A DNA stretch of 64,000 bases from DASUPK01 sp963797265 (GCA_963797265.1 CAWCOY010000004.1:248001-312000); one strand, 5' to 3'. Counted from the first letter of the stretch, positions 8,765-17,476 are shown. The notes: generated by a model not told the origin, from the sequence alone. A program made the numbers and translations.

Positions 8765-9445
8765 ATGCCGATCGGACTGAGCACCCGGCGGGGACGGGCC
8801 GTCAGCCTCGAGCAGGCGGCGGGTCCGGACTCAGCGCGCTGCCCCGCCGACGGCGAGCCGCTCTTCGTTTGGGTCGAAACCACCGGCTACGGAGCGCGCG
8901 AGGATCAGGTGATCGACCGCTGCGAGAACTGCGGCCTGGTTGTGGTCCGCGGTCAGGTGCCGACCCCGGACGAGGCGGCGGAGAGGCTGCTCTCAGTTGG
9001 CGAACGGCGGGAGGGGCGGGTCGCAGTGAAGATGGCGAACGCCGCTAGCCTGCAGGCCTGGCTCGGGGCGGAGAACTGGGCGGCCCTGCGTCCGGGCGGA
9101 CATGGCTTAGAGCCGACCCCCCGCGCCGCCAGGCTCCTCCTCGCCCGCCGGGGCCTCGAGGTCCGGCGGATCAGGCACCTGGCGCGGCCCGGGATGGCCG
9201 CGATGTGGCAGACGCTGCTCAATCTGCTCACGTTCCATCGCGACTTCGCGTCCGAGGCCGCATCCGGCCGCCTTCGCTCGGGCACGGGGCGCGGGAGGGC
9301 GGCGTTCTGGACCGACGTCGTGGTCACCCTCCTGGCGGCGATTCCCACCGCCTTCATCGCGGTCCTGCTCGAGATCGGCGCGGTGCTGGCTCGGCGCGGC
9401 GGCGTGATCGAGGTCGAGGCCGAGCGGCTTCCGGCTACGGACTGA
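8765..9445 (+). CDS. Hypothetical protein with cysteine motif and C-terminal membrane helix
   Basis: A 226-residue protein not matched to a known family. A cysteine at about residue 26 (CPADG) and a CENCG pair near residue 56 could form a partial zinc ribbon. A basic central part follows, and one strong hydrophobic helix (about 185-208) precedes the C-terminus. The wording near residues 145-170 (RRIRHLARPGMAAMWQTLLNLL) resembles regions of actinobacterial methyltransferase-like proteins, but no SAM-binding motif is present. Its stop overlaps the convergent hydrolase gene by 11 bases. Confidence 0.55.
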   Translation: MPIGLSTRRGRAVSLEQAAGPDSARCPADGEPLFVWVETTGYGAREDQVIDRCENCGLVVVRGQVPTPDEAAERLLSVGERREGRVAVKMANAASLQAWLGAENWAALRPGGHGLEPTPRAARLLLARRGLEVRRIRHLARPGMAAMWQTLLNLLTFHRDFASEAASGRLRSGTGRGRAAFWTDVVVTLLAAIPTAFIAVLLEIGAVLARRGGVIEVEAERLPATD

Positions 9446-10226
9446 GCTCGAGCGCCAGCGCGGCGACCTTCGCGGCGGCTCCCACGTGCGGTGCAGCCTC
9501 ACCGGAGTCGACCTCCCTGAAGGACGTTCCCGCCAGTCGATCGGCGAGCGCGGCGGATGCGTCCCGCAGGAGCGGGGGCGTCGACAGGGAGGTGACGATG
9601 GCGGACGGTCGCTCGGCGGCCGCCAGGCGCTGCAGCGGCACCCGCCACGCCGTGGCGATTCCCATCTCGGCGATCAGGCTCGCCGGCCGTTCTCGAGCTG
9701 CTCCGATCATCTGCTCGGGAAGCCGGCTCACTTCCGCCCCGAGCGCGGGTAGGCCGCCCGAGAGGTAGAGCCCGATAGCGTCCTCGCCCGCGACAGCCAC
9801 CGTTTCCAGCCGCCGGCGATCGTCTGAGAGCGCCTCGGTCGCCATCGGCAAGAGCTGAAGGACGGGCGGCTCGACCAGCAGCGTCGCCGAGACCAGGTCG
9901 GGCCGGCGGAGGAGGAGATCGAGCGCGACCATCGCCCCAACACCGGCGCCGACTAGCGCCGCCGGAGCGGCTTCTGCCGATTCGAGTAGGGAGACGGCGT
10001 CCTCGCTCTGCTCCTCGATCGTCGTCCGGCGGTAGTCCTCCGGAGCGCTGGAGGCGCCCCAGCCGCGGCGGTCGTAGCTGAGCGCACGGGCCTCCGCTGC
10101 GAGTGCCTCGGCGACCGCCTCCCAGACGGACGCGCTGGCCGCGGTCTCGTGAATCAGCAAGAACGGCTGCCCCTCACCCCGCTCGCTCCACGCGATCTCG
10201 ACGCCGCGGGCCTCGAGGGTCGGCAC
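9435..10226 (-). CDS. Alpha/beta-hydrolase fold protein lacking the nucleophile serine
   Basis: A 263-residue alpha/beta-hydrolase fold protein: strand-loop LLIHETAAS (oxyanion region), DRRGWGAS, then the nucleophile elbow and a C-terminal His (APHVG). The elbow reads GAGVG (residues 93-97), so the usual serine of GxSxG is glycine (codon GGT). Without a nucleophile it should not be a standard esterase; it may be a cofactor-independent lyase or oxygenase-like member, a binding protein, or inactive. It is the last gene of a leftward three-gene cluster, seven bases after the SDR gene. Confidence 0.75.
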   Translation of the reverse strand: MPTLEARGVEIAWSERGEGQPFLLIHETAASASVWEAVAEALAAEARALSYDRRGWGASSAPEDYRRTTIEEQSEDAVSLLESAEAAPAALVGAGVGAMVALDLLLRRPDLVSATLLVEPPVLQLLPMATEALSDDRRRLETVAVAGEDAIGLYLSGGLPALGAEVSRLPEQMIGAARERPASLIAEMGIATAWRVPLQRLAAAERPSAIVTSLSTPPLLRDASAALADRLAGTSFREVDSGEAAPHVGAAAKVAALALELSP

Positions 10227-10233
10227 GACGGAC

Positions 10234-11037
10234 CTAGAGGTTGCGCCAGATCCGGCCGATCAGCGGCAGCGCGACTGCCCGCGGGCTGTGCTGGCCGGCC
10301 AGTGCGGTCGCCCGGTTCAACATTCCCGGGACGACGACGCGCTTGTCGTGCGCGGCGCCATCGACGGCATGGCGGGCTAGGTCCTCCGCCGACATCCAGA
10401 CGATCCCCGGAGTGCGGTCCTCGACCCCGGGGACCTCGGCGGTGGCCATGAACTCGGTCCGGACGGGCCCCGGGCAGACCGCGGTCACGGTGACGCCGGT
10501 GCCCCGGAGCTCGGTCCGCACCGCCTCGCTGAAGGAGAGGACGAACGACTTGCTCGCCGCGTAGACCGCAGACCCGGGCATCGGCTGAAACGCGGCGGTC
10601 GAGGCGATGTTGATGACGCTCCCCCTTCCTCGCTCCACCATCGGGGCGAGGAAGCGGCTGGTCAGGTCCACGACCGCCTCGACGTTCACCCGGACCATCT
10701 CGGTCATGCGCTCCCGCGGGCTTCTCGCGAAGTCGGCCTGATGTCCGAAGCCCGCGTTGTTGACCAGCACCTCGACGCTGCGGCCGCGCGCTCTCACCTC
10801 GTCCTCCAGGCGAGCGCGCTCGGATTCCTCGCCGAGATCGGCGGTGACGATCTCCGCGTCCGTGCCGTGCTCGGAGGCGAGCTCGGTCGCCAAGGTGCGC
10901 AGCCGCTCCTCGCGCCGGGCCACCAGGATCAGGGGGTAGCCCCGTGAGGCGAGCTCGGTTGCGACCGCGGCCCCGATCCCGGACGAGGCGCCGGTGACCA
11001 GCGCAGCGCTGCTGACCGAGACTTGCGGCAGGCCCAC
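10234..11037 (-). CDS. Short-chain dehydrogenase/reductase
   Basis: A classical 267-residue SDR with NAD(P) motif TGASSGIG (residues 16-23), the NNAG motif, the active-site serine (IASTAAF) and YxxxK in YAASK. The Arg-rich strand end (VARREERL) suggests NADP(H) preference. The C-terminal extension past the core resembles the DltE/YqjQ-type group acting on lipids or sterols, but the substrate is unknown. It lies between the small gene at 11051 and the hydrolase at 9435, with gaps of 13 and 7 bases, so the three probably form an operon. Confidence 0.85.
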   Translation of the reverse strand: MGLPQVSVSSAALVTGASSGIGAAVATELASRGYPLILVARREERLRTLATELASEHGTDAEIVTADLGEESERARLEDEVRARGRSVEVLVNNAGFGHQADFARSPRERMTEMVRVNVEAVVDLTSRFLAPMVERGRGSVINIASTAAFQPMPGSAVYAASKSFVLSFSEAVRTELRGTGVTVTAVCPGPVRTEFMATAEVPGVEDRTPGIVWMSAEDLARHAVDGAAHDKRVVVPGMLNRATALAGQHSPRAVALPLIGRIWRNL

Positions 11038-11050
11038 GGAATCGGGCCGG

Positions 11051-11320
11051 TTAGTCTTGAAGGCCCTCCCGGGCCTCCCTCACCAGGGTCACGGCCTCGG
11101 GGAAGACGATCCGGATCGCATCTCGCACCTGCACCGCCTGCTCGTCGCTCGAGCCGGTCAGTTCGAGCGAGCCGATCGCGGCGACCGTCATCTCGACCGC
11201 GAGCTTGATCGCGTTGTCGGCCCAGGCCACCTTCTGGGCCCCGGCCATCTGCTCCTGGAGCTCTTCCATGCGGCGCCGCATCTCCTCCGGGTCGCCAAAC
11301 AGTCCGCCAAAACCTTCCAT
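11051..11320 (-). CDS. Small conserved-looking protein, possibly YbaB/EbfC-like
   Basis: An 89-residue acidic protein. The N-terminus (MEGFGGLFGDPEEM) leads into a helix RRRMEELQEQMAGAQ, then a strand-like stretch and a C-terminal helix. The layout resembles YbaB/EbfC nucleoid-associated proteins but the characteristic glycine turn is not clear, so this is only a suggestion. The ATG at 11320 is chosen because further upstream in-frame codons give composition unlike a protein start. It is the first gene of a leftward cluster with the SDR. Confidence 0.55.
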   Translation of the reverse strand: MEGFGGLFGDPEEMRRRMEELQEQMAGAQKVAWADNAIKLAVEMTVAAIGSLELTGSSDEQAVQVRDAIRIVFPEAVTLVREAREGLQD

Positions 11321-11408
11321 GCGTCGATCATAGTCCGCGTTACTCGTCGGCCGGGCATTTGGCACGGGTGCGCGCCCGGGGACACACTTCCCGGGAGACC
11401 CTGCTTCG

Positions 11409-12077
11409 GTGCCGGACACCGCCACAGCTCGGCGCCGGGGTGCCGCTTCGGTCGAGTACCTGGCCCTGGCCGGGATGATCGGCCTGTCGATCGTGGTCGC
11501 AATCGCGGCGCTGGTCGCCTCGCCGCCGAGCCGGGGCGATCGCGAGCTCGGTGAGATGCTCGCCAGGCGAATCGCCTGCCCGCCGCGCTACCCGGTGCCC
11601 TGCGGCCGCAACCCGCTGGCGCTCGCTTACGGCTTCCCGCTCGGCAAGCTGGTCCGCTACCTGGCCCCGGCGCCCGCGGGGGACGGCGGCGAGCGGCCCG
11701 TCGATTTTCGCTACTGCCGACAGGCGAGCTGCGCGGCACCGGGCCGGGAGCCGGGGCTCACCGCATCTGGACGCCGCGTCACAGAGTTCACCTCGGTGGA
11801 GGACCGGCGTGGGTCCGGCGCCGGTGTTTGTGGCCGCCGCACGTGTGATCCGATCCGGATCACCTACTGGCTCTACCGCCCGGGCCAGCCGTGGGAGCGG
11901 ATCGAACGCACGGCCGGAGCGGCCCAGATCACGGCCGCCTCTCGACTCCGCCTCAGCCTCGAGGACGATCCGGCCCTCGTCCCGCTCGAGACCCTGCCCG
12001 GGCGAGACCACTACCGCTTCCCGTCAGGCGAGCAACCCCCGTGGCAGTGGTCGATGCCTTCGCGTCCGGCGACCTAG
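11409..12077 (+). CDS. Flp/TadE-type prepilin-like protein with a large cysteine-containing domain
   Basis: A 222-residue protein starting RRRGAASVEYLALAGMIG: a class III prepilin signal in which cleavage after Gly leaves AASVEY, with the Glu-Tyr pair at positions 5-6 followed by a hydrophobic helix. This is the mark of Flp/Tad pilins. Unlike ordinary Flp pilins (about 60 residues) a 170-residue polar domain with at least six cysteines follows the helix, so it is more like a minor pseudopilin or pilin-anchored surface protein. No tad export genes are in the window. GTG start. Confidence 0.6.
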   Translation: MPDTATARRRGAASVEYLALAGMIGLSIVVAIAALVASPPSRGDRELGEMLARRIACPPRYPVPCGRNPLALAYGFPLGKLVRYLAPAPAGDGGERPVDFRYCRQASCAAPGREPGLTASGRRVTEFTSVEDRRGSGAGVCGRRTCDPIRITYWLYRPGQPWERIERTAGAAQITAASRLRLSLEDDPALVPLETLPGRDHYRFPSGEQPPWQWSMPSRPAT

Positions 12078-12107
12078 TCCATCCGCGGCGCTCGCCAGGA
12101 TCGAGTC

Positions 12108-12284
12108 ATGTTCCTGGTCACGATCGTCTGCTCAGATCCGGAGTGCATCGAGGAGCGCGAGATCGCCGTCGGCGACCTCGATGTCATCGAGACCTGCGTC
12201 TGTGACTGCGGCTACGGATTCGTGGTGGTGGGCGTCTCAGAGGTCGACGAGTCGGCCCGATCGGGTTCGCTTCTGGCGGGTTAG
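12108..12284 (+). CDS. Small cysteine-rich (zinc-ribbon-like) protein
   Basis: A 58-residue reading frame starting ATG at 12108 with a weak GGA ribosome site. It holds CSDPEC near the start and CVCDCGYG in the middle, which could bind one zinc, followed by a hydrophobic strand and an acidic tail. Codon use matches the neighbours (third-position GC). Function unknown. Its stop codon is part of the hairpin at 12274-12310. Confidence 0.55.
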   Translation: MFLVTIVCSDPECIEEREIAVGDLDVIETCVCDCGYGFVVVGVSEVDESARSGSLLAG

Positions 12285-12310
12285 TCCCGTATATGGGGAA
12301 TAACCCGCCA
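12274..12310. terminator. Bidirectional hairpin terminator
   Basis: Ten-base perfect arms TGGCGGGTTA (12274-12283) and TAACCCGCCA (12301-12310), with an inner TCCC/GGGA pairing, lie between the convergent genes ending at 12284 and 12328. Confidence 0.6.
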
Positions 12311-12327
12311 ATTGGGAGCCCTGGCGC

Positions 12328-13305
12328 CTAGGCGTGTTGCTCTGCCTCGCTGCTCGCGCTGCGGATCAGGCGGCGCCAGTCGGTGGTCCGGAAGACGAAA
12401 ATCAGGGCGAGGGCGGCGAGGACGACGGTCCAGGCGGCGATCGCGATCTGCTGGCCCACCGAGTAGGTGAGCACCGCGATCGGGCCCGGCCCGACCAGGG
12501 TGGCGACCAGCAGCGCCTGCTGGGCGCCGGCGCCGCCGGGAGTGAGGGGCAGCAGGTTGGAGACGGTCTGCACGCTCATCACCAGCAGGACGTTCTGGAA
12601 CGAGCCCCCGATGTTGAAGGCGTCGAGGAAGAACCAGTAGGAGGCAAAGCGCATCACCCAGCCCACTCCCTGCCAGGACGCGACCGCGCGCAGGTAGAGG
12701 CTGGGCGTCGCCAGCACGATGGCGCCCTGCTTGATGTGGTCCCAGAACTCCTCCACCCGCCGGGCCAGCACGGCGAAGAGAACGATCACCAGGATCCCCA
12801 GCGCCGTCACGGTGAAGAGGAGCAGGCTCGGGTGCTGCGCCCAGAAAGCGATGTCGAAGGCGGGCAGGTCGGGCAGCTCGGGCGGTTGCGGCAGGAGGCC
12901 CTGGGTGAGCGCGTAGACGAAGACCAGAATCCCCGCCGTGGTGTCGAAGACCGAGCCGACGAAGAAGGAGGAGACGACCGTCGTGTACGTCGAGCGGCGG
13001 ATCGAGCGCTTCGCGAGGAAGATCTTCACGGCATCGCCGACGCGGGCGGGGACGATGCTGTTCATCCCGGCACCCACCAGATAGGCGGCGGCGATCTGCG
13101 TGTAGGGCACAGGCCGGTCCGGATACGCCGCCCGCAGCGTGTTCTGCCAGGCGCGGCTCCGCGCCAGCAGGTGGGCCAGGTAGAAGGCGAGCGCGATGAC
13201 CATCGACGGCCAGGCGATCTCGGAGAGCCGGTGGAAGAACTCCTCGGCGCCGTGCCGGAAGCTGTCGAGGCTGTTGCCGAGGTCTACCGCGAGCAGCTGG
13301 CTCAT
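12328..13305 (-). CDS. Lysylphosphatidylglycerol synthase-type flippase-like membrane protein (UPF0104)
   Basis: A 325-residue protein with about eight membrane helices. The segment SIVPARVGDAVKIFLAKR and the later LLPLTPGGAGAQQALL match the two conserved loops of the LPG_synthase_TM/UPF0104 family, related to the flippase half of MprF. Such proteins are linked to lipid transfer across the membrane, usually with undefined substrate. It is last in a leftward operon, 13 bases after yihY. Confidence 0.8.
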   Translation of the reverse strand: MSQLLAVDLGNSLDSFRHGAEEFFHRLSEIAWPSMVIALAFYLAHLLARSRAWQNTLRAAYPDRPVPYTQIAAAYLVGAGMNSIVPARVGDAVKIFLAKRSIRRSTYTTVVSSFFVGSVFDTTAGILVFVYALTQGLLPQPPELPDLPAFDIAFWAQHPSLLLFTVTALGILVIVLFAVLARRVEEFWDHIKQGAIVLATPSLYLRAVASWQGVGWVMRFASYWFFLDAFNIGGSFQNVLLVMSVQTVSNLLPLTPGGAGAQQALLVATLVGPGPIAVLTYSVGQQIAIAAWTVVLAALALIFVFRTTDWRRLIRSASSEAEQHA

Positions 13306-13318
13306 CTAGATGAATTGC

Positions 13319-14185
13319 TCATCTGGCCTCGCCCCTGACCTGCTTGGCCTCGGCGTTGAAGAGCGCACCCAGGAGGAACGCGAGGTTGCCGAGCCACAAC
13401 CAGATCAGCAGGGAGATCAAGGCACCGAGGGTGCCGTACGTCTTGTCATAAGAGCCGAAATGAGAGACGTAGGCGGTGAAAATCAGCGAAACCGCGAACC
13501 AGAGCGCGGTGCCGAGCGCCGCTCCGGGAAGTACTGACTTCAGCGAGCGATCCCCCGGGCGGGGCGTCCGCCGCGGTGCGAGCGCGTACACGACCGCAAA
13601 GGCGGTGAGCAGCGCCGCGGCCCCGATCGGCCAGCGCAGGTAGCCCACCATCCCCGCGACGGTGCCGGAGAAGCCGGCGGCGTCAGCGATGCTGCCGAAG
13701 AGCGGCCCGGCGACCACCACCGCCATGAACGCGATCAGCACGAGCAGCGCGAGCAGCATCGTCAATCCGAGCCGCACGCCGAGGTTCGGAAGGAAGCCCC
13801 GCGAGCGCTTTGCCCGGTTGATCGCCTCCAGCGCACGCACCGCGGCCCCCACCGCCCCGGAGGCGGAGTAGAGCGCGAGCGCGAGGCCGACGACCAGCAG
13901 CACACCGGCGTTCGAACGGCTGCGGAGCGAATCCCGCAGAGCGCTGTCGATGGTGTCGATGGCGGTGCCCGGCGCGGCGTCGCGGAGGGTGCTGGAGATG
14001 CTCTGATAGGTGTCCGGGTACGCCCCGAACAGCGCGAGCAGGGAGACGACGACGAGCAGCGCCGGGAAGAGCGAGAGGATCGAGTAGTAGGTCATGGCGG
14101 CGGCCCGATCGGTGACCTGCACCTCGCCGAAGCGGCTGTAGATCGCCTTGGCGACGGCGATCCACTGCTCCCTACCAGACGGCAT
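13319..14185 (-). CDS. YihY/virulence factor BrkB family membrane protein
   Basis: A 288-residue protein with six hydrophobic helices. AMTYYSILSLFPALLVVVSLL near the start and the YKTYGTLGALISLLIWLWLG segment near the end are the family signature of YihY/BrkB (once called RNase BN). The function of this family is not settled. The gene overlaps the DUF2804 gene by 14 bases and is followed by the flippase-like gene, so they are co-transcribed. Confidence 0.9.
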   Translation of the reverse strand: MPSGREQWIAVAKAIYSRFGEVQVTDRAAAMTYYSILSLFPALLVVVSLLALFGAYPDTYQSISSTLRDAAPGTAIDTIDSALRDSLRSRSNAGVLLVVGLALALYSASGAVGAAVRALEAINRAKRSRGFLPNLGVRLGLTMLLALLVLIAFMAVVVAGPLFGSIADAAGFSGTVAGMVGYLRWPIGAAALLTAFAVVYALAPRRTPRPGDRSLKSVLPGAALGTALWFAVSLIFTAYVSHFGSYDKTYGTLGALISLLIWLWLGNLAFLLGALFNAEAKQVRGEAR

Positions 14186-15044
14186 CGTGGGCCTCCATCA
14201 CCCCCAGGGCCGACTCGACGGGCAGCCCATTCAGGGAGCCGCTGAAGGTGCCGAGGGGCGCCTCGTAGTCCGATCGCGCCAGCAGGGGGATCCCCTCGTG
14301 ATGGGTGCGCTGAGTCTCGGCGGAGAAGTTGAGCCTCGACTCGTCCTCGAAGTGGATCGAGCCGAGCCCCTGGAACTGGACCGGCCCGGGCTCGGTGGGC
14401 TCGCCGGCGACCCAGATCGCTCGCTCGCTCGACACCGGCGGGTCGTTGATTCCCGTCACCAGATTCCAGGCGACCTTGCGGCCGTCGCGAGCAGTACCCA
14501 CCCCCGCCGACCACTTCCAGGACGTGTAGCGACGGTGGTAGCCGGCCGAGTCGTCGATCACGCCCAGCCCGTCGAGCGGACTCGTCCGGCGGCCGATCCG
14601 GACCTCGCCGCGCACCGGCATCCCGGCCGCCTTGCGGGTCCAGGAATAGCCGCCCTCGCCGTTCGGACACATGGATTCGATCGGATCTGCCTCCTCGAAC
14701 TCCAGCTCGAATTCGATGCTTCCCGCTCGAGCTCGAACCGAACGCCCCCGGATGCCCACGTCCCGGCGTCGCCCCGGGAGGTCTCGGCGGGTCCGCTCCC
14801 AGAGCCGGCGGCGCTCGCGGTCCCAGATCCCCCAGAAGGTCATCGTCGCCGGTCCGACCTGGACGATCGCGGCGAAGACGAACAGGTTGTCGGCGAAGGC
14901 ACCGACCCAGCGCCAGCGCTTGCGAAACCGGCGGCCGAGCATGAGAGGCATCGGGTCCGGCGGGACGGGAAGCGAGGGTCGGTCCTCCACGGCACCGCGC
15001 CAGGGCAGCTGGTCGACCTCCTCGGAGAACCGACCGGGCTTCAA
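14172..15044 (-). CDS. DUF2804 family protein
   Basis: A 290-residue soluble, Trp- and Arg-rich protein with a beta-rich pattern and the segments NLVTGINDPP and SRLNFSAET, as found in DUF2804 proteins, which look like distant relatives of hydroxyneurosporene-synthase-type lipocalin folds. No enzymatic role is established. I chose the TTG at 15044 because it overlaps the TGA of the dehalogenase gene (TTGA), the usual coupling here; upstream in-frame codons lie inside that gene. Confidence 0.7.
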   Translation of the reverse strand: MKPGRFSEEVDQLPWRGAVEDRPSLPVPPDPMPLMLGRRFRKRWRWVGAFADNLFVFAAIVQVGPATMTFWGIWDRERRRLWERTRRDLPGRRRDVGIRGRSVRARAGSIEFELEFEEADPIESMCPNGEGGYSWTRKAAGMPVRGEVRIGRRTSPLDGLGVIDDSAGYHRRYTSWKWSAGVGTARDGRKVAWNLVTGINDPPVSSERAIWVAGEPTEPGPVQFQGLGSIHFEDESRLNFSAETQRTHHEGIPLLARSDYEAPLGTFSGSLNGLPVESALGVMEAHDAVW

Positions 15045-15943
15045 CCCAGGAAGCGGAGAATCTCGCCCGCGATCTGCTCTCCGCGGTCCTCCTGCAGGAA
15101 GTGGGCCGCCCCCTCGATCTTCACCTGCTCGGTGACGGCGGGGATCCACTCGACGAAGCGCTCGCCGGCTCGCGGGAAGGGAAATACCGGATCGCTGTCG
15201 GAGAAAGCGACCAGCGCGGGCTTATCCCAGCGCCCGAGCGCATCTGCGACCTCCCGCATCTCGGCCGCGCCGGGCGCGTCCTCCTCGGTCGGGACGAGCA
15301 GCGGGAACTGCGCGGCGCCGGCCTTCGAGTCGGGAGTCGGAAAGGGCGCCTCGTAGGCGGCGACCACGTCCTCCGGCAACTCGCTGGTGGTCGCACCCTG
15401 GATCACGACACCGACCGGTAGGTCGGGGTTCTTCTCGGCAAACTCGCGCCACGCCATGAAGCCCTTCGAGACCCGGCCGGTGAAGATCCCGGTGTTGAGG
15501 ATCACCAGCGCGCCGACGCGGTCGGCGTTCTCCATCGCCCAGCGCAGGCCGATCGGGCCACCCCAGTCCTGGACCACCACCACGGCATCGCTGAGGTCGA
15601 GCCCCTCCAGGACCGCGCCGACGAGCTCGAGGTGGCGGTCGTACGTGTACCAGCCGCGATCGGTCGGCTTGTCGGAGCGCCCGAACCCCGCGTAGTCGGG
15701 GCAGATCACGCGATTCCCCGCGTCGACCAGTGGCCCGAGCATCTTCCGGTAGAGGTAGGCCCAGGTCGGCTCGCCGTGGAAGCAGACGATCGTTCTGCGA
15801 GGGGGCGCGTCAGCGCCACCCGTTTCATGAGGATTCTCGTCGACGTAGTGCAGCCGCAGGCCGTCGACCTCTGTGTAGTGCGGCTCGAAGTCATAGCCGG
15901 GGAGGCCCTCGAAACGCTCGTCGGGGGTCCGGAACACATCCAT
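15041..15943 (-). CDS. Haloalkane dehalogenase
   Basis: A 300-residue alpha/beta-hydrolase with an aspartate nucleophile: VVQDWGGP, Asp126-Trp127, where the Trp also binds halide. The oxyanion loop is HGEPTW (56-61), a second catalytic acid is in FSDSDPVF, and the catalytic His is in GAAHFLQED. These match haloalkane dehalogenases of the DhlA/DhmA (HLD-I) group, which hydrolyse the carbon-halogen bond to an alcohol. The native substrate is unknown and some relatives are epoxide hydrolases, but those have a different halide pocket. A -10 TATGCT at 15953-15958 (minus strand) lies nine bases before the ATG. Confidence 0.85.
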   Translation of the reverse strand: MDVFRTPDERFEGLPGYDFEPHYTEVDGLRLHYVDENPHETGGADAPPRRTIVCFHGEPTWAYLYRKMLGPLVDAGNRVICPDYAGFGRSDKPTDRGWYTYDRHLELVGAVLEGLDLSDAVVVVQDWGGPIGLRWAMENADRVGALVILNTGIFTGRVSKGFMAWREFAEKNPDLPVGVVIQGATTSELPEDVVAAYEAPFPTPDSKAGAAQFPLLVPTEEDAPGAAEMREVADALGRWDKPALVAFSDSDPVFPFPRAGERFVEWIPAVTEQVKIEGAAHFLQEDRGEQIAGEILRFLG

Positions 15944-15952
15944 GGAAGGGCG

Positions 15953-15958
15953 AGCATA
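15953..15958 (-). promoter_or_regulatory. -10 element (TATGCT) of the dehalogenase operon
   Basis: TATGCT is followed by a nine-base C-rich stretch and the ATG at 15943, with no ribosome site. The 233 bases up to the sulfotransferase start at 16177 otherwise show no convincing gene; a TACACT at 15976-15981 could be the forward promoter. Confidence 0.4.
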
Positions 15959-16176
15959 TGCGGCTTTGCCGCCGCTACACTGCCCGCCCTCGTGGCTGCC
16001 GTCCGCTCCATATGACGGGTCGCCCCTCGCCTTCGGCTGCGGAGCGCCCTCGCACAATGCCTCCCCCGACGCACGATCCCTCCGATGAGGCGATGTGTCG
16101 TCGTGCGCGCGAGCGCTTCGCCGCCGACCGCAAGCGGGGCGGCCGCGTGCCCAGGCACCGTCGCCGACACGCCGCC

Positions 16177-17022
16177 ATGCCAAACCTGATCATCATCGGA
16201 GGGCTCAAGTGCGGGACGACGAGCATCCACCACTACCTCGGGCTTCACCCCGAGATCAACATGTCGAAGCCCAAGGAGCTCAACTTCTTCGTCGAGGAGC
16301 TCAACTGGGACCTGGGGCTCGACTGGTACCGGGGCCGGTTCGACGAGCGCTTCCGGGTCCGCGGCGAGTCCTCCCCGCACTACACGAACCTGCCCCACTT
16401 CCAGGGGGTCCCGGAGCGCATCCACGAACACGTCCCGGACGCCAGGCTGATCTACATGGTCCGCGACCCGATCTCGCGCATCCTCTCCCACTGGCGCCAT
16501 GCGGTCGGGGCCGGCTACGAGACGCGGCCGATGGAGGAGGCGCTCGCCCACGCCGATCAGAGCTACGTCACCCGCTCCCGCTACTGGATGCAGCTCCAGC
16601 CCTTCCTGGAGCGTTTCGACCGCTCTCAGATCGAGGTGATCACTCAGGAGGAGCTCCAGTCGGAGCGGGAGGTGACGATGCGCAAGGCGTTCCGCTTTGC
16701 GGGTGTCGACGAGAACTTCTATTCGGAGCAGTTCTCTCGCGAGTGGGAGAAGTCAACTGCCAAGGAGTCCGATCGTTACCAGTTCATGGAGAAGCTGATC
16801 AAGCTGCCGGGCTTCCGCTCCTTCGATCGCAACTTCGACCGGTTCCCGGAGCGCCTCCGCTGGCTGGTCGAGAAGGTGGTCCACGATCCCGAGGCTCCCT
16901 CGGCCCCCAAGCCGGAGCTGCCGGACGCGATCCGTGACTCGCTGATCGCCCAGTTCAGCGAGGACGTCGCGGCGCTGCAGGAGTTCGCCGGCCGCGAGTT
17001 CGCGGGCTGGAAGCGATACTGA
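16177..17022 (+). CDS. Sulfotransferase domain protein
   Basis: A 281-residue PAPS-dependent sulfotransferase. The 5'-phosphosulfate loop IIGGLKCGTTSIHHYL (residues 5-20) and the 3'-phosphate segment IYMVRDPISRILSHWRH are both present. The family transfers sulfate from PAPS to hydroxyls of sugars or lipids; the acceptor is unknown. The start is ATG 16177, just before the loop; the long upstream extension in the same frame is Arg-rich shadow sequence. The RpiB-like gene follows after seven bases. Confidence 0.85.
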   Translation: MPNLIIIGGLKCGTTSIHHYLGLHPEINMSKPKELNFFVEELNWDLGLDWYRGRFDERFRVRGESSPHYTNLPHFQGVPERIHEHVPDARLIYMVRDPISRILSHWRHAVGAGYETRPMEEALAHADQSYVTRSRYWMQLQPFLERFDRSQIEVITQEELQSEREVTMRKAFRFAGVDENFYSEQFSREWEKSTAKESDRYQFMEKLIKLPGFRSFDRNFDRFPERLRWLVEKVVHDPEAPSAPKPELPDAIRDSLIAQFSEDVAALQEFAGREFAGWKRY

Positions 17023-17029
17023 TCCCTTG

Positions 17030-17476
17030 ATGAAGATCGCAGTTGCCGCCGACGAGCGCGTGGGCGTCGCCGAGGCGGTTCTGGAGGAGCTCCGCAAGCG
17101 CGGCCACGAGCCGCTCCCGCACGGCGCCCTCGCCGAGGACGAGCGTGACGACTGGGCCTGGGCCAGCGAGGCCGCCGCCCGCGACGTCGCCGAGGGCCGC
17201 GCCGAGCAGGCCATCGTCTGCTGCTGGACGGGCACGGGCGCCTCGATCGCGGCCAACAAGGTGGACGGGGTCCGCGCGGCCCTTTGCCTCGACGCGCAGA
17301 CCGCCGACGGGGCGCGCAAATGGAACGACGCCAACGCGCTGGCGCTCAGCCTGCGAGCAACCTCGGAGGCCGAGCTGGGCGAGATCCTCGACGCCTGGTT
17401 CGGTGGCGAGCCGAGCGCGGACGCGGAGGACGCCGCCAACGTGGAGCACATCGCCGAGATCGAGGGAGGCGCGTGA
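17030..17476 (+). CDS. RpiB/LacAB family sugar-phosphate isomerase-like protein
   Basis: A 148-residue RpiB-fold protein starting MKIAVAADE. The phosphate and substrate loop reads CCWTGTGASIAANKVDGVRAA, equivalent to the GTGIG region, and the NDAN segment (KWNDANAL) is present. RpiB interconverts ribose-5-P and ribulose-5-P. The Asp-His-based active site is not fully conserved by eye, so it may act on another sugar phosphate. The stop overlaps the next GTG start (GTGA), indicating coupling. Confidence 0.75.
   Translation: MKIAVAADERVGVAEAVLEELRKRGHEPLPHGALAEDERDDWAWASEAAARDVAEGRAEQAIVCCWTGTGASIAANKVDGVRAALCLDAQTADGARKWNDANALALSLRATSEAELGEILDAWFGGEPSADAEDAANVEHIAEIEGGA

Noticed and set aside
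15730..16176. N-terminal extension of the sulfotransferase
   Set aside because: Arg/Pro/Ala-rich shadow overlapping the dehalogenase gene; the conserved fold begins at ATG 16177.
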